Positions 41,023 to 50,505 of a stretch of 64,000 nt of DNA are shown here, one piece after another (the stretch's first letter is position 1; each line of letters opens with the position of its first letter). Source of the stretch: G965267185 sp965267185 (GTDB taxonomy: Bacteria; Pseudomonadota; Alphaproteobacteria; UBA6615); NCBI GenBank assembly GCA_965267185.1, contig OZ253937.1, forward strand, positions 4,154,001 through 4,218,000. The letters run 5' to 3'. The notes below the pieces were generated by a model. The model worked only from the letters and a program-made list of their open reading frames with translations. It had not been told where the DNA came from and did not search any database. The position numbers were made by a program, and so were the translations under genes.

Positions 41023-42309
41023 TCAAGTCGGGCGCCACTGACCCCCGGTCAGCCAGCCTGCCCACATTTCAGGTTGGCGGCGCACATGGGTTTCGAGTCG
41101 CGCCGTGAAATCCAAGGCTAGCTGCTCGGCCCTTGGGATCTCTGCGGCGCGAGCATCGCCTTGCAGCGGCGGCTCGACCAACACGTCGAACGCCCCGCCC
41201 GGCTGTGGGATGACGAACACCGGTAATATCGGCGCGCCCTCTCGTGCCGCCAGGACGGGTGCCCCAAGGCCCAATTCGATTAAGCCGCCGCAAAACGGTG
41301 CCATTAAGGGCTTTTCCGATGCATCGACAGCCGCGATAGCGACAATACCGTTTTCATGCAGATGGTCGCGGAGTTTCTGTAACGCATGCACGCGATCGGG
41401 GCCGCTGATAAGTGCGGTACCGAGAACATACTGCTTTTCGATGCGCGAGCGGATCGGATTGAGCACGCGGCGGCCGTAGGCTGAAGTGGAATAGGGATGC
41501 GTGGCGTTGCCCAGATGGACCGGGAGATAGCCCGCCTTGCTTAGTGCCTGACCTCTCGCCAACACGCCGGATATGCTGCTAGCGCTCCACAGGACGACCC
41601 CGCGCCCACCTTCCAATGCTTGGTCGATGAATTCAGTTCCATGGAGGTCAATTTTGGGGCGCCACCCTCCGGGCATGTGAGAGCGCAGCGTATAGATAAA
41701 TTGCTCGTAGACGCCGACCAGCAACCGCCGTTTGAATTCCACCGGATCGAGATTGAACTCAGCGGCTGCCGCGGCGCCGCAAAAGCTATCTTCCGGCGCA
41801 CCGAGAAGCTTGACCTGGACTGTTGCGATAAGCGCCGCAACTTTCTGCCATAAACGTTGCGAAGGTATTGCGGCAACCCAAAAGAGTGACAGAAATACAA
41901 GCGTGTGGATGACATCCTTTGTGCTGATCAACCTTGGCTCCGGCGCCGCGAGCCGCTTAGGCTCTGGTTGATCGCGGGTATTCAGCCCGACATCAACGCT
42001 CCCGTCGACATCTCCCAACTCGGACGCGACCAGCCGTGCCATGCCGGCCACCGTGGAGGCCTCTTCGAGAATAGCGGCCAGGCTGAGCTTGACGGCAAAT
42101 CGTTCCTCGACCTCCATGACGGCGGTAACCGCGGTCAGCGAATCTCCATCGAGGTTGAAAAAGTCGTCGGTGATGCCCACCCGGTCGATCCGCAGCGCCC
42201 GCGCCCAAATTTCCGCAATCGCGCGTTCTTCGGGCGTGGTTGGCGCAACATATTCCCCAACTGACGTCAGGTCGTCGCGCACAATGATTGGATCTTCCAC
42301 GATCGTCAC
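41023..42309 (-). CDS. Acyl-carrier / lysophospholipid-acyltransferase-like fusion protein
   Basis: 428 aa. Residues 20-100 are a phosphopantetheine carrier: DDFFNLDGDSL with Ser57 as the attachment site. One hydrophobic segment follows (about 131-160). Residues 215-420 follow the LPLAT/LpxL fold: GTEFIDQALEGGRGVVLW, then FCGGLIELGLGAPVLAAREGAPILPVFVI and VEPPLQG. The motif that should be HxxxxD/E after GVVLW reads SASSISGVL, so both catalytic residues are missing. It is divergent from an adenylating ligase (193 bp), which can load the carrier; together they look like a two-gene loading and transfer system. Whether the acyltransferase part is active is open. Confidence 0.85.
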   Translation of the reverse strand: MTIVEDPIIVRDDLTSVGEYVAPTTPEERAIAEIWARALRIDRVGITDDFFNLDGDSLTAVTAVMEVEERFAVKLSLAAILEEASTVAGMARLVASELGDVDGSVDVGLNTRDQPEPKRLAAPEPRLISTKDVIHTLVFLSLFWVAAIPSQRLWQKVAALIATVQVKLLGAPEDSFCGAAAAAEFNLDPVEFKRRLLVGVYEQFIYTLRSHMPGGWRPKIDLHGTEFIDQALEGGRGVVLWSASSISGVLARGQALSKAGYLPVHLGNATHPYSTSAYGRRVLNPIRSRIEKQYVLGTALISGPDRVHALQKLRDHLHENGIVAIAAVDASEKPLMAPFCGGLIELGLGAPVLAAREGAPILPVFVIPQPGGAFDVLVEPPLQGDARAAEIPRAEQLALDFTARLETHVRRQPEMWAGWLTGGQWRPT

Positions 42310-42502
42310 GGCTCGCCCCCAGAGACGGATTCTTATTCGTTGCTAGCGAAAATGCTGGCCAGAAGCTCATTTCCCCTAGAGGCTCAATTATCTCTCAAAT
42401 CGCCGGCAAATGCATCACTTGGCCCCCCTTGGCAACGATTTGTTGTACGATTCCGGTTATTAAGACTCCAAACTGACCAAATTGGTTAAGAACGAACATA
42501 AC

Positions 42503-43975
42503 ATGAACAATTGCGATCTGATCGACCAGCACGCGCTGCATCAGCCTGATGTGGATGCGATTATCGACGGCGACCGCGTAATTTCCTTTCGCGAATTTGG
42601 TCGATTGGTCAGGAAGACTGCGGCTCATCTGATCGATCTGGGTGTGAAGCCGGGTGACCGGGTCGGCGTGGGGCTTAAAGACAATGCTGACCACGTGATC
42701 GCCCTCTTCGCGGTCATGCGTATGGGCGGTGTCGTGTTGCCGGTCGATTGGCGTGGCAAGAGCGATGAAAAAGCCAAATTGGTCACAACCTTCGAACCGA
42801 GCACTGTTCTCCTAGAAGACGGTGCCAGTGCTATTCCCGGTACGTCATGTGTCGCCTTAAACGCGGCATGGCATGACGGTGTCGCGGCGGCCGATGGCAA
42901 TCGAGAATTTCCACACGACGGTGATGCGCCCGCCATTATCAGTCTCTCATCCGGCACGACCGGTGTGCCGAAAGGCGTGGTGATGACCCATGCTCGGGAT
43001 TTCGCCCGGATGGTCGCCTACTGGTACGCATTGGATTTGGAACGCAACGAGCGTCATTTGTCGTTTTTGCCGCTTTCGTTTAGTGCCGGCCGGGGCAGCT
43101 GCATTCGTTTCATGCTGCGCGGTAACACGAATATCCTGTATCCACCGCTGTTCCGCCCGGAGGAGTTGGTCGAGGCTGTTGCCGAGTATCGGGCTACGAT
43201 TATTACTGCCGTTCCGACATTATTGCGCCGGCTGCTCGAACTTCCCGAACAGCCGGAACCATTGTTTCCCGGACTGAGGCGAATCTGCACGGGCGGCGCT
43301 GTCATGCATGCCGAAGAAAAGCTCGAAGTCATGCGCCGTTTGTCGCCGAACTACTATGAAGTCTATGCGGCAACTGGTGGCGGCCTTATTGCGTGCCTAA
43401 CACCTGACGAGGTTGTAACGAAGGGAGGCAGTGTTGGTCGGCCCGGTCATTTGACTGAAGTTCAGATTGTTGACGAAAACGATGCGCCGGTCCCAGCGGG
43501 CGAAGTCGGCCGGTTGCGTTGCCGCGGGCCGGCAATGGCCGCAGGATTTTTTCGCAACTCCGAAGATCCCAGCGGTAACGAAATGTTTCGCGACGGTTGG
43601 TGCTACACGGGTGAAGTCGCAGCGATGGACGACGACGGATTCATCTTTCTCAAAGGGAGAATGTCCGAGGTAATCATTCGCGGCGGTGTGAATATCGATC
43701 CGGGGGAAATCGAACGCGTGCTGCAGTCTCATCCCGCCGTCGGCGACGCGGCGGTCGTAGGCAAGCCGTCGGCGGATTTGGGCGAAGAAATCGTTGCCTT
43801 CGTAGTGCCGCGCAGCGATGTGCAAATAGGTGACTTGTCGGCGCACTGCCGCAACCAATTGTCGACCTATAAGGTGCCGCAAGAGATCATTCTAGTCGAC
43901 GGCCTACCGCGGAATACGGCGGGTAAGGTGCGCAAGGGCAATCTTGTCGAGCGCCTCGAGCAACAGCTCGATTGA
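42503..43975 (+). CDS. AMP-dependent acyl/aryl ligase (ANL superfamily)
   Basis: 490 aa from ATG at 42503 (a TTG at 42482 is less likely). P-loop LSSGTTGVPKGVVMTH, then YTGEVAAMDDDGFIFLKGRMSEVIIRGGVNIDPGEIER and the C-terminal Lys in NTAGKVRKGNL, all intact. Activates a carboxylic acid as adenylate and passes it to CoA or to a carrier; the divergent carrier-protein gene suggests the carrier as acceptor (inference). Confidence 0.92.
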   Translation: MNNCDLIDQHALHQPDVDAIIDGDRVISFREFGRLVRKTAAHLIDLGVKPGDRVGVGLKDNADHVIALFAVMRMGGVVLPVDWRGKSDEKAKLVTTFEPSTVLLEDGASAIPGTSCVALNAAWHDGVAAADGNREFPHDGDAPAIISLSSGTTGVPKGVVMTHARDFARMVAYWYALDLERNERHLSFLPLSFSAGRGSCIRFMLRGNTNILYPPLFRPEELVEAVAEYRATIITAVPTLLRRLLELPEQPEPLFPGLRRICTGGAVMHAEEKLEVMRRLSPNYYEVYAATGGGLIACLTPDEVVTKGGSVGRPGHLTEVQIVDENDAPVPAGEVGRLRCRGPAMAAGFFRNSEDPSGNEMFRDGWCYTGEVAAMDDDGFIFLKGRMSEVIIRGGVNIDPGEIERVLQSHPAVGDAAVVGKPSADLGEEIVAFVVPRSDVQIGDLSAHCRNQLSTYKVPQEIILVDGLPRNTAGKVRKGNLVERLEQQLD

Positions 43976-43996
43976 GCCACTGAGCCCGCAGCGCTT

Positions 43997-45943
43997 CTAT
44001 GCCGTCCGCGCACGCCGCCGGGCGACAACCAGCGAAACGTAAAGACCGCCGCCGAGAACGGCCCCGACAACGACCAACAGCGGACGCATCGGTTCGGCTG
44101 GAATCGATGCCAGCATGGCTAGTCCGGCAACGATAAACACTGCCCGATGGAGCGCCCCCAAATTGCGCGTGCAATAACCGACGACGCCCATCGATGTGAG
44201 CAGAATACCGGCGACAGCGGCGGTGACGGCAAACAGGATTCCCGCGAAACTGCCTTTGAGAAGCAGTGATGGCGATGCCACAAACAGAAACGGAATCAAG
44301 TAAGCACTCCACGACATGCGCACGGCCGCTAGACCGGTACGCGTTGCATTGGATCCGGCAAGGTTTGCCGCCGTAAAGACGGCAAAGGCGATGGGGGGCG
44401 TGATCATCGACATTAAGCCGAAATACATAACGAATAAGTGGGCCGCGATGGGCTCGATGCCCAATTGCACAAGCGGTGGCGCGGCCAGCACGGCGAGCAA
44501 GATGTAAATCGCGCTGGTCGCCATACCCATGCCGAGGATTATGCACGCCACGGCGGTAATCGCGAGTAGAGGGATAATGTTGCCCTCGCCAAGATCGACC
44601 ATCATCACCGTGAAGCCAAAACCGAGGCCCGAACGATTGACGACGCCGATGACAAGGCCGGCGAGCGTTCCGATGAGCAAAAGCTCTACGATCGTGTAGC
44701 CGGTTTCAACGATTGTGTTGCGGAGTTTGCGCAGCGTGAGCCGTTCGCCGCGATACGCGAAAACAAAACCGCAGACGATCATGGTAGACGCGCCGACGAG
44801 TGCGGCAAACTGCGGTGTTTGATTGAAACTCGTGAGCGCCACAACAATAGCGATCAACGGCAGCGCGAAGTAAGCGCCCCGCAAAAGCTCACCAGATGGC
44901 GGTGCTGAGCTGTTGTTGGCCGCTCTCTCGATATTGAGCCGCGCTGCCTCCAGATCCGCCTGTACGAAGAGCGCGGCGTAGTACAACAGCGCCGGCACCA
45001 GCGCGGCGATCACGACCGAAATATAGGAGATATGCAGAAACTCAGCGATCAGAAACGCCGTTGCCCCCATCACTGGCGGCACCAGCTGACCGCCGGTGGA
45101 AGCCGCCGCTTCGATGGCACCGCTCGTGTGTGGCGGATAGCCGGAACGCCGCATCAGCGGGATGGTAATCTGTCCAGTCGATGCGACGTTGGACGTGGCG
45201 CTGCCCGACAGCGATCCGAACAGGGCCGACGAGGTGATTGCGATTTTGGCGGCGCCGCCCCGGTGGCGGCCGAAGCAAACAGTCGCCAAATCGGTGAAGA
45301 ATGTCGAACCACCGGATGTCGCCAACACTTGGCCGAAGAAGACGAACCCGATGATGACCGTTGCCACGATCATCAGCGGCGGACCGACAATCGCATTCGG
45401 ATCGAGCGCAAGGTAGCCGACCAGCCGGTCGAACGGTGCGGTGCGCGCGCTCAGTTGTCCGGGCAGAATATCGCCGAATAGTCCGTAGGCGAGAAAAGCT
45501 AGCACGAGGATTAAGAAGGGGAGGCTAGCCGTGCGGCGCAAACCTTCCAGCGATGCGGCGATAAGTACCAAGCCCACGACAAACGCTTCTTCGCGGTTGT
45601 AGTAGATATTTTCGATCAGAGTTTGGTAACGCGCGGCAATATAGAAGCTGACCGCCAGCGAAATGCAGGCGAGGACGCCGTCGTACCAGGGAAGACCGCG
45701 GCGTATGCCGCCGCGGACGGGGTAGCGCAAAAAAGCCAAGCACAGGCCCAGCCCCAAGACGACCAGGAGCATCTGCTCTGTAAGGAAAACAAGCCCCAGC
45801 TTTCGGGGTATATCCGCCACCCAGACGAGCGGCGTAAGCGTTACCAGCGCGGCAATTACCGGCGACGCGTGTCGAACGAAAGCGGATTGGGCGTCGCCAT
45901 CAACGTCACGCCCATTGTCGCTCTCTGTTACTTCTGATGCCAC
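43997..45943 (-). CDS. TRAP transporter fused permease (4TM/12TM type)
   Basis: 648 aa, GTG start overlapping the binding-protein stop by 16 bp. Hydrophobic throughout: an N-terminal small-permease part followed by a DctM part with GSATSNVASTGQITIPLMRRSGYPPHTSGAIEAAASTGGQLVPPVMGATAFLIAEFL pattern features such as GSATSNVASTG and PPVMGATAF, diagnostic of the fused TRAP permeases paired with TAXI proteins. Substrate unknown. Confidence 0.95.
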   Translation of the reverse strand: MASEVTESDNGRDVDGDAQSAFVRHASPVIAALVTLTPLVWVADIPRKLGLVFLTEQMLLVVLGLGLCLAFLRYPVRGGIRRGLPWYDGVLACISLAVSFYIAARYQTLIENIYYNREEAFVVGLVLIAASLEGLRRTASLPFLILVLAFLAYGLFGDILPGQLSARTAPFDRLVGYLALDPNAIVGPPLMIVATVIIGFVFFGQVLATSGGSTFFTDLATVCFGRHRGGAAKIAITSSALFGSLSGSATSNVASTGQITIPLMRRSGYPPHTSGAIEAAASTGGQLVPPVMGATAFLIAEFLHISYISVVIAALVPALLYYAALFVQADLEAARLNIERAANNSSAPPSGELLRGAYFALPLIAIVVALTSFNQTPQFAALVGASTMIVCGFVFAYRGERLTLRKLRNTIVETGYTIVELLLIGTLAGLVIGVVNRSGLGFGFTVMMVDLGEGNIIPLLAITAVACIILGMGMATSAIYILLAVLAAPPLVQLGIEPIAAHLFVMYFGLMSMITPPIAFAVFTAANLAGSNATRTGLAAVRMSWSAYLIPFLFVASPSLLLKGSFAGILFAVTAAVAGILLTSMGVVGYCTRNLGALHRAVFIVAGLAMLASIPAEPMRPLLVVVGAVLGGGLYVSLVVARRRARTA

Positions 45944-46887
45944 ATCGAGCGGTCCTGGTAGAACTTGATGGCACCAGGATGAAACGCGAGGCCGATATCC
46001 TTAGCCATCTGGTCGGGCTCGAAAAACCGGAAGGCCTTGATCGTAGCAGCTAGCGTTTCCTTATTCTCGTAGAGCGTCTTGGTGAGTTTGTAGACGGCAT
46101 CGTCCGGTACATTGGCATTGGTGAAGACGAAAAAGTCATAGGCCATGACCTTCGTCGGCTCGATGATGCCGGTCATCCCGGGCGCTGGCTGGACGGTGCG
46201 GACGTAGGCTGTCGGCATGTGCCGGCGTAGGGCGGCCATGGCGGCCGGGCTGTCGTCGATCGGCAGGAAGCGGACACCGCCGAGTGCAGCATCAATGTGG
46301 GTCGTACTGCCGGTGCCGACGACACCTGCCGAGGCTTCCACCTCGCCGGTCATAAAGATCTCAGCGCCGCGCCGTGCCGTCGGCACCGGAACGGAAACGA
46401 CATCGTTAACCGTAAGCCCGCCATTGGCCAGTAGCGCTGCCGTCGTGACCGCGATGATCGGATGACTTGTATACCCCGTCGGGAATCGTCGGCCGCGGAG
46501 ATCTGAAATTTTGCGAATATTGGAGCTGACGGGCACCAGTGGATTGACCATGAACGGGTAGGTAGCGCCGACCAAGCGCAGGTTGGGATTCGCCCGGCCA
46601 TCGAACGTGCCCGTTCCGTTCGTGGCGAAGGTAAGTTCGAGGCTGTTGGCGAAACCGAACTCGAGTTCGCCTGCGTTAATCGGTGGAATGTACTGGGCGG
46701 TGCCGCCGTGGGGCTCGACGCGGATGTCGAGGCCTTCTTTCTTGCCGGCTACGGCGGCGATTGCCGTCGCCATATTGTAGCTCGCGTTGGTCTGCGGTCC
46801 CGAGCCGATACCGTACACCTCGGCGTTTGCGGCGGTGACACCGGTGAACAAAATAATCGGCACGGCGAGCGCTTTTAGCAGGTTCAT
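45928..46887 (-). CDS. TAXI-family TRAP solute-binding protein
   Basis: 319 aa from ATG at 46887 behind AGGAGG; a longer frame from 46932 is not needed. Signal peptide residues 1-22 ending ANA, then GIGSGPQTNASYNMATAIA, RVEPHGGTAQYIPPINAGELEFGFAN, and the late FHPGAIKFYQ, the TAXI hallmarks. Periplasmic binding protein for the fused permease encoded next. A TATAAT box on the coding strand lies at 47087-47082, without an obvious -35. Confidence 0.95.
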   Translation of the reverse strand: MNLLKALAVPIILFTGVTAANAEVYGIGSGPQTNASYNMATAIAAVAGKKEGLDIRVEPHGGTAQYIPPINAGELEFGFANSLELTFATNGTGTFDGRANPNLRLVGATYPFMVNPLVPVSSNIRKISDLRGRRFPTGYTSHPIIAVTTAALLANGGLTVNDVVSVPVPTARRGAEIFMTGEVEASAGVVGTGSTTHIDAALGGVRFLPIDDSPAAMAALRRHMPTAYVRTVQPAPGMTGIIEPTKVMAYDFFVFTNANVPDDAVYKLTKTLYENKETLAATIKAFRFFEPDQMAKDIGLAFHPGAIKFYQDRSMWHQK

Positions 46888-47147
46888 GAAATGGCCTCCT
46901 ATCCCCAATTCGGCGGCCGTCGTGCTGTCCATTCCGGTTCCGGAGGGCGCTCATTGTAGAGGCGCCTAGCCGATGGCGACCTGGGTAAAGGGGACACCTT
47001 TTCGCCCGAAGTGTAAAGTTAACGGCGTGCGCTTGGCCTCTGGTTTTCTAGGGCCTGGTGCTCTAACCAGGCACTAAGCGTATTATAGTATGCCTGAGTT
47101 CGTGTGCTCGTACTCGGCTAACTATGGGCCCTCAAACCGCCCGTCGC

Positions 47148-47972
47148 TTATGTGGACCGCTGCGCGATCAGCTCCACCGGGGCGATGTGGCCGGCCATTA
47201 TATTCTCCACCAGATTGCCGATCTTCGCCGGCGTGTTGGCCCCCATGACGAGGTGTAGCCCCAAGGGCGGCGGGCCGTCCGCGGCGGCGCGCTGGCGGGC
47301 GAAGAAGTCGAGCGAGGAATCGCGGCGATTCTGTTCGGCTTTGATCCGAAACCCGGCGGTCTCGAGCGCGTTTTTGTAATCGTCAGGCGTCCCGATGGCG
47401 CTGTGCGCGGCATCCGACGCCCACGGTACCGGATACGTTAAGTCGCCGTCGCCGGTCTGCATGACGTCGTAAATAGCGAGCGACCCGCCGGGCTTGACCA
47501 CCCGGTGCAGCTCGCGGGTCAGCGCTAGCTTATCGGCGATATTCATGCCCACATGGATCATATAGGCCTTGTCGAACGCGGCGTCGGCATGGGCGAGGGA
47601 CGTGGCGTCGCCTTGCTCGAGCGTAACTTGGCCGGCGAGCCCCACCCAGGTGCACAGCTCGCGTCCGGTCTCGATGAATTCCGTGGTGAGGTCGACCCCG
47701 GTCACGCGCACCCCGTATTTCTGCGCGGCGAACCGGCTGGCCCCGCCGAGACCACAGCCCACATCGAGCAAATGTTCGCCGGCCGCGGGAGCGATTTGGT
47801 CGAGCAAATGTTCGGTGGCGGCGCGACCGCCCACATGGAACTCGTCGACCGGCCCGAGATCTTCGATGCTGACCGTCTGCGGTGTCTTGCCGAGTTTCTC
47901 GACCCCAGCCGCTATCGCTTGAAGCAGACCACCGGAGGCATAGTGGTTGGCAACGGCATCCCTATCGGGCAT
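47148..47972 (-). CDS. SAM-dependent methyltransferase (class I)
   Basis: 274 aa from ATG at 47972 behind GGAAGG. The frame runs open to 48437, but that part overlaps the next gene's coding sequence on the same strand and has no protein character. SAM motif I is LLDVGCGLGGASRFAA (about residues 68-83), with VTGVDLTTEFIETGREL after it and VVKPGGSLAIYDV as post-motif. The pattern resembles glycine/sarcosine and gamma-tocopherol-type methyltransferases; substrate unknown. It follows the alpha/beta hydrolase by 53 bp. Confidence 0.9.
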   Translation of the reverse strand: MPDRDAVANHYASGGLLQAIAAGVEKLGKTPQTVSIEDLGPVDEFHVGGRAATEHLLDQIAPAAGEHLLDVGCGLGGASRFAAQKYGVRVTGVDLTTEFIETGRELCTWVGLAGQVTLEQGDATSLAHADAAFDKAYMIHVGMNIADKLALTRELHRVVKPGGSLAIYDVMQTGDGDLTYPVPWASDAAHSAIGTPDDYKNALETAGFRIKAEQNRRDSSLDFFARQRAAADGPPPLGLHLVMGANTPAKIGNLVENIMAGHIAPVELIAQRST

Positions 47973-48025
47973 CTCAACCTTCCGTTCGTAATGACCTATA
48001 CCGATTGCGTGTCCGTCCGCGGCAC

Positions 48026-49186
48026 TTACCCTGGTTTTGCCTGAAGCACCTCGGCGACCCAGTCGGTCATGTATTCCACTGCCATCTTGCCGTTGTCGCA
48101 CTGGCAGTGTTCGACGCCGCCGTCTTCCGGCCCGAACACCTTCAGATCGGCGCGGGGGCTCGACGTGGCGTTGTCGACGGTGTTGTGGGCCATCTCCAGG
48201 GGTATCTGCCGATCGCCCGAACCATGCACCACGAGGAGGGGGCACTGAATATTCGGCACGGCTTCGGCCAAGGTCATGCGCCGCGCGGTCTCGAGAATTT
48301 CGTCGGCGTTGCTGGTGCCGAACACCCAGTTCATATGCTCTTCCCAGTGGGAGACCGACAGTGCGGTGCCCGCACCGGTGATGCGGCCCTCGGTGATCGG
48401 GCCGTAATCCCAGATGGCCCCCCAGGCGACGCAGCATTTGAGCCGATGCTCGAAGCCGGCGGCGCGCGGCGCGTAATAGCCGCCGAGGCTGATGCCGGCG
48501 ATGCCGATGCGGTTTGCATCCACGTCGGGCCGGCCTTCGAGATAGTCGACCGCGGCGGCGGCGGGCACTTCGACTTCGGGGAACAGTTTGAGATCGCGCA
48601 GGCGCAATGCTTCGCCGACGCCGGGATGGTCGACCAACAACACCGATACGCCGCGGCGGTTATATTCCTGGGGTACCCGCGACAGGTAGAGAAACTCCTT
48701 CATCACATCGAGCCCGTCGAAATGGATCAGGCAAGGCGGGTTGGGTTCCGACGTTTGTGCCGGCACGAACAAAGCGGGCAGGGTGGTGTCCTTGTAGGGG
48801 ATCTCGACCCATTCCATGGTGTCGCCGCGCAGATCGACCCCGGCGCGGAAGCAGGCGAGCATACGCTTGTAGGTTTCGATGCGTTGGGGGTCGTGGGATT
48901 TGCACATGCGCTCGGCGGTCATGAAGTAGACCGCGGCACGCAGATATTTCTCGCCGGCGCTGAGGTTATGACCCGCCGCCTTGTCGGCCTCGGCCAAGCG
49001 TTCGTTGCGCTCGCCCATCGCCGACCAGTTGGCGTGCCAGGCGGCGTTGGCCGCGTCGTCGTTGGCGCCGGCCACCGGCTTGAGGTCGCGGCAGGCCTCG
49101 TCGATCTCCGACATCACCGCGCCGGCGTTCAAGGTCATCAACGCCGCCATCGACCATGGATAGTTGTCCGGAAAATACTCAAACAT
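48026..49186 (-). CDS. Alpha/beta hydrolase, FrsA/2,6-dihydroxypseudooxynicotine hydrolase-like
   Basis: 386 aa. An N-terminal helical region (residues 1-115) precedes the alpha/beta hydrolase core with nucleophile Ser233 in GISLGGYYAPR; Asp near GSGDRQIP and a late His (EDGGVEHC) complete the triad. The N-terminal helical cap plus C-C or C-O hydrolase core resembles 2,6-dihydroxypseudooxynicotine hydrolase. First in a minus-strand unit with the methyltransferase; 37 bp after the enolase-superfamily gene. Confidence 0.88.
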   Translation of the reverse strand: MFEYFPDNYPWSMAALMTLNAGAVMSEIDEACRDLKPVAGANDDAANAAWHANWSAMGERNERLAEADKAAGHNLSAGEKYLRAAVYFMTAERMCKSHDPQRIETYKRMLACFRAGVDLRGDTMEWVEIPYKDTTLPALFVPAQTSEPNPPCLIHFDGLDVMKEFLYLSRVPQEYNRRGVSVLLVDHPGVGEALRLRDLKLFPEVEVPAAAAVDYLEGRPDVDANRIGIAGISLGGYYAPRAAGFEHRLKCCVAWGAIWDYGPITEGRITGAGTALSVSHWEEHMNWVFGTSNADEILETARRMTLAEAVPNIQCPLLVVHGSGDRQIPLEMAHNTVDNATSSPRADLKVFGPEDGGVEHCQCDNGKMAVEYMTDWVAEVLQAKPG

Positions 49187-49223
49187 GTGCTTCTCCCCCG
49201 TTTCTTGTCGTTGCTGCCCGCCC

Positions 49224-50396
49224 TTAACCCGACGACAGATTGGACATTATTTTATACAGATCGGCCTGGGCTTCGAAGCCGATGCCGGGCCGCTCATCGC
49301 TCAGCGTAATATAGCCGTCGACGATTTCGGCGTCGTCGGCGAAGCCGGAAAACATGCCGAAGGTGTTGGGGTAGGATTCGCATAAACCCATGCCCAGCCC
49401 GGCGGCGATGTGGAGCGACATCTGGTTTCCGCCATGGGGCATGACGGATGTGCGCGCCCAGCCGTGGTCGGCCAGCATGTCGAGTGTGCGCGCCGTGGTG
49501 GCGATGCCGTAGCTCTGCGGCGGGTCGATCTGGATGACATCGCGGTCGGACCGCAAGCCGCTGTAGCGCACCAGGTTGCGCACATCCTGTGTCGAGAACA
49601 GGTTCTCGCCAGTCGCCAAGGGCGGCTCGTAGAACGCGGCGAGCTCGGCCAGGGTGGCGAAGTCGAGCGGGTCCACCGGCTCTTCGTACCAGCGCAGCTT
49701 ATAGGGGGCGAGCGCGCGGCCGTACTCCAGCGCGGTCTCGGGCTCGAAGCCGCAATTGGCATCGACGGCAAGATTATCGCCGCCGCCCGCCACCTCGAGC
49801 ACCGCTTCCAGCCGGGCCAAATCCTCTTTCAAGGGCGCGCCGCCCACCTTCATCTTGAGCTGGGTGTAGCCCATTTCCTGATAGCCGCGCATCTCGTCGC
49901 ACAGCTCGGCGATGCCCTTGCCCGGCTGGTACCAGCCGCCGCCGACATAAACGAACATCGGATTGGCCGCTTCGCCGCCGCTGTAACGGTCGGCAAGCAC
50001 CTTGAAGAGCGGCTGTTCGTCGATCTTGGCGACGGCGTCCCAGATCGCCACTTCGATGGTGCCGACGGCGATCGAGCGCTCGGTGTGGCCGCCCGGCTTT
50101 TCGCCCTGCAGCATCAGCGCCAGCGCCTTCTCCGGATCGATATTGTCGCCCGCCTCGTTGAGCAGATCGGCAGGATCGGCGGCGGCGAGGCGCGGGATCA
50201 GCCGGTTGCGCATCTGCGCCCCGCAGGCGTAGCGGCCGGTGGAGTTGAAGGCGTAGCCGACGACGGGCGCGCCGTCGCGCACCACATCGGTGATCACCGC
50301 GACGATCGAGGTAGTCATCTGGGAGAAATCGAACACCGCGTTGCGCAGCGTCGAATTGACCGGCACCGCGGTCTCGCGAATATCGACAATTTTCAT
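49224..50396 (-). CDS. Mandelate racemase/muconate lactonizing enzyme-family protein
   Basis: 390 aa. Enolase-superfamily catalytic set is complete: Lys181 and Lys183 (LKMKVG), metal ligands Asp212 (VDAN), Glu238 (YEE) and Glu264 (TGEN), and His321 (MPHGG) paired with Asp291. The presence of both the KxK lysine and His makes the mandelate-racemase-type dehydratases of sugar acids the nearest match, but the substrate is unknown. Divergent from the acyl-CoA ligase and upstream of the hydrolase-methyltransferase pair. Confidence 0.92.
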   Translation of the reverse strand: MKIVDIRETAVPVNSTLRNAVFDFSQMTTSIVAVITDVVRDGAPVVGYAFNSTGRYACGAQMRNRLIPRLAAADPADLLNEAGDNIDPEKALALMLQGEKPGGHTERSIAVGTIEVAIWDAVAKIDEQPLFKVLADRYSGGEAANPMFVYVGGGWYQPGKGIAELCDEMRGYQEMGYTQLKMKVGGAPLKEDLARLEAVLEVAGGGDNLAVDANCGFEPETALEYGRALAPYKLRWYEEPVDPLDFATLAELAAFYEPPLATGENLFSTQDVRNLVRYSGLRSDRDVIQIDPPQSYGIATTARTLDMLADHGWARTSVMPHGGNQMSLHIAAGLGMGLCESYPNTFGMFSGFADDAEIVDGYITLSDERPGIGFEAQADLYKIMSNLSSG

Positions 50397-50505
50397 GCCC
50401 TTAGTTTTACGATGGTGGGCGCGAGACTCAAAGGGGGCTGCTCGCGTGGCTTGCCACCGCCGCTATTCCCGCCGATCATAGGCGGAGGCCAAGGGGGAGG
50501 AGACC

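Noticed and set aside
42476..42486. Palindrome ACCAA-A-TTGGT before the ligase gene
   Set aside because: Too short to claim as an operator, and no regulator gene is adjacent.
47053..47072. Hairpin GCCTGGT-N6-ACCAGGC as terminator of the methyltransferase gene
   Set aside because: No T-run on either strand; could be chance or part of a leader of the TAXI gene.
47973..48437. N-terminal extension of the methyltransferase frame
   Set aside because: It overlaps the hydrolase gene in another frame and is Arg/His-rich; the ATG at 47972 has a ribosome site and normal start of the family.
47882..49309. Plus-strand open frame of 475 codons
   Set aside because: Antisense to the alpha/beta hydrolase gene with a complete GxSxG core.
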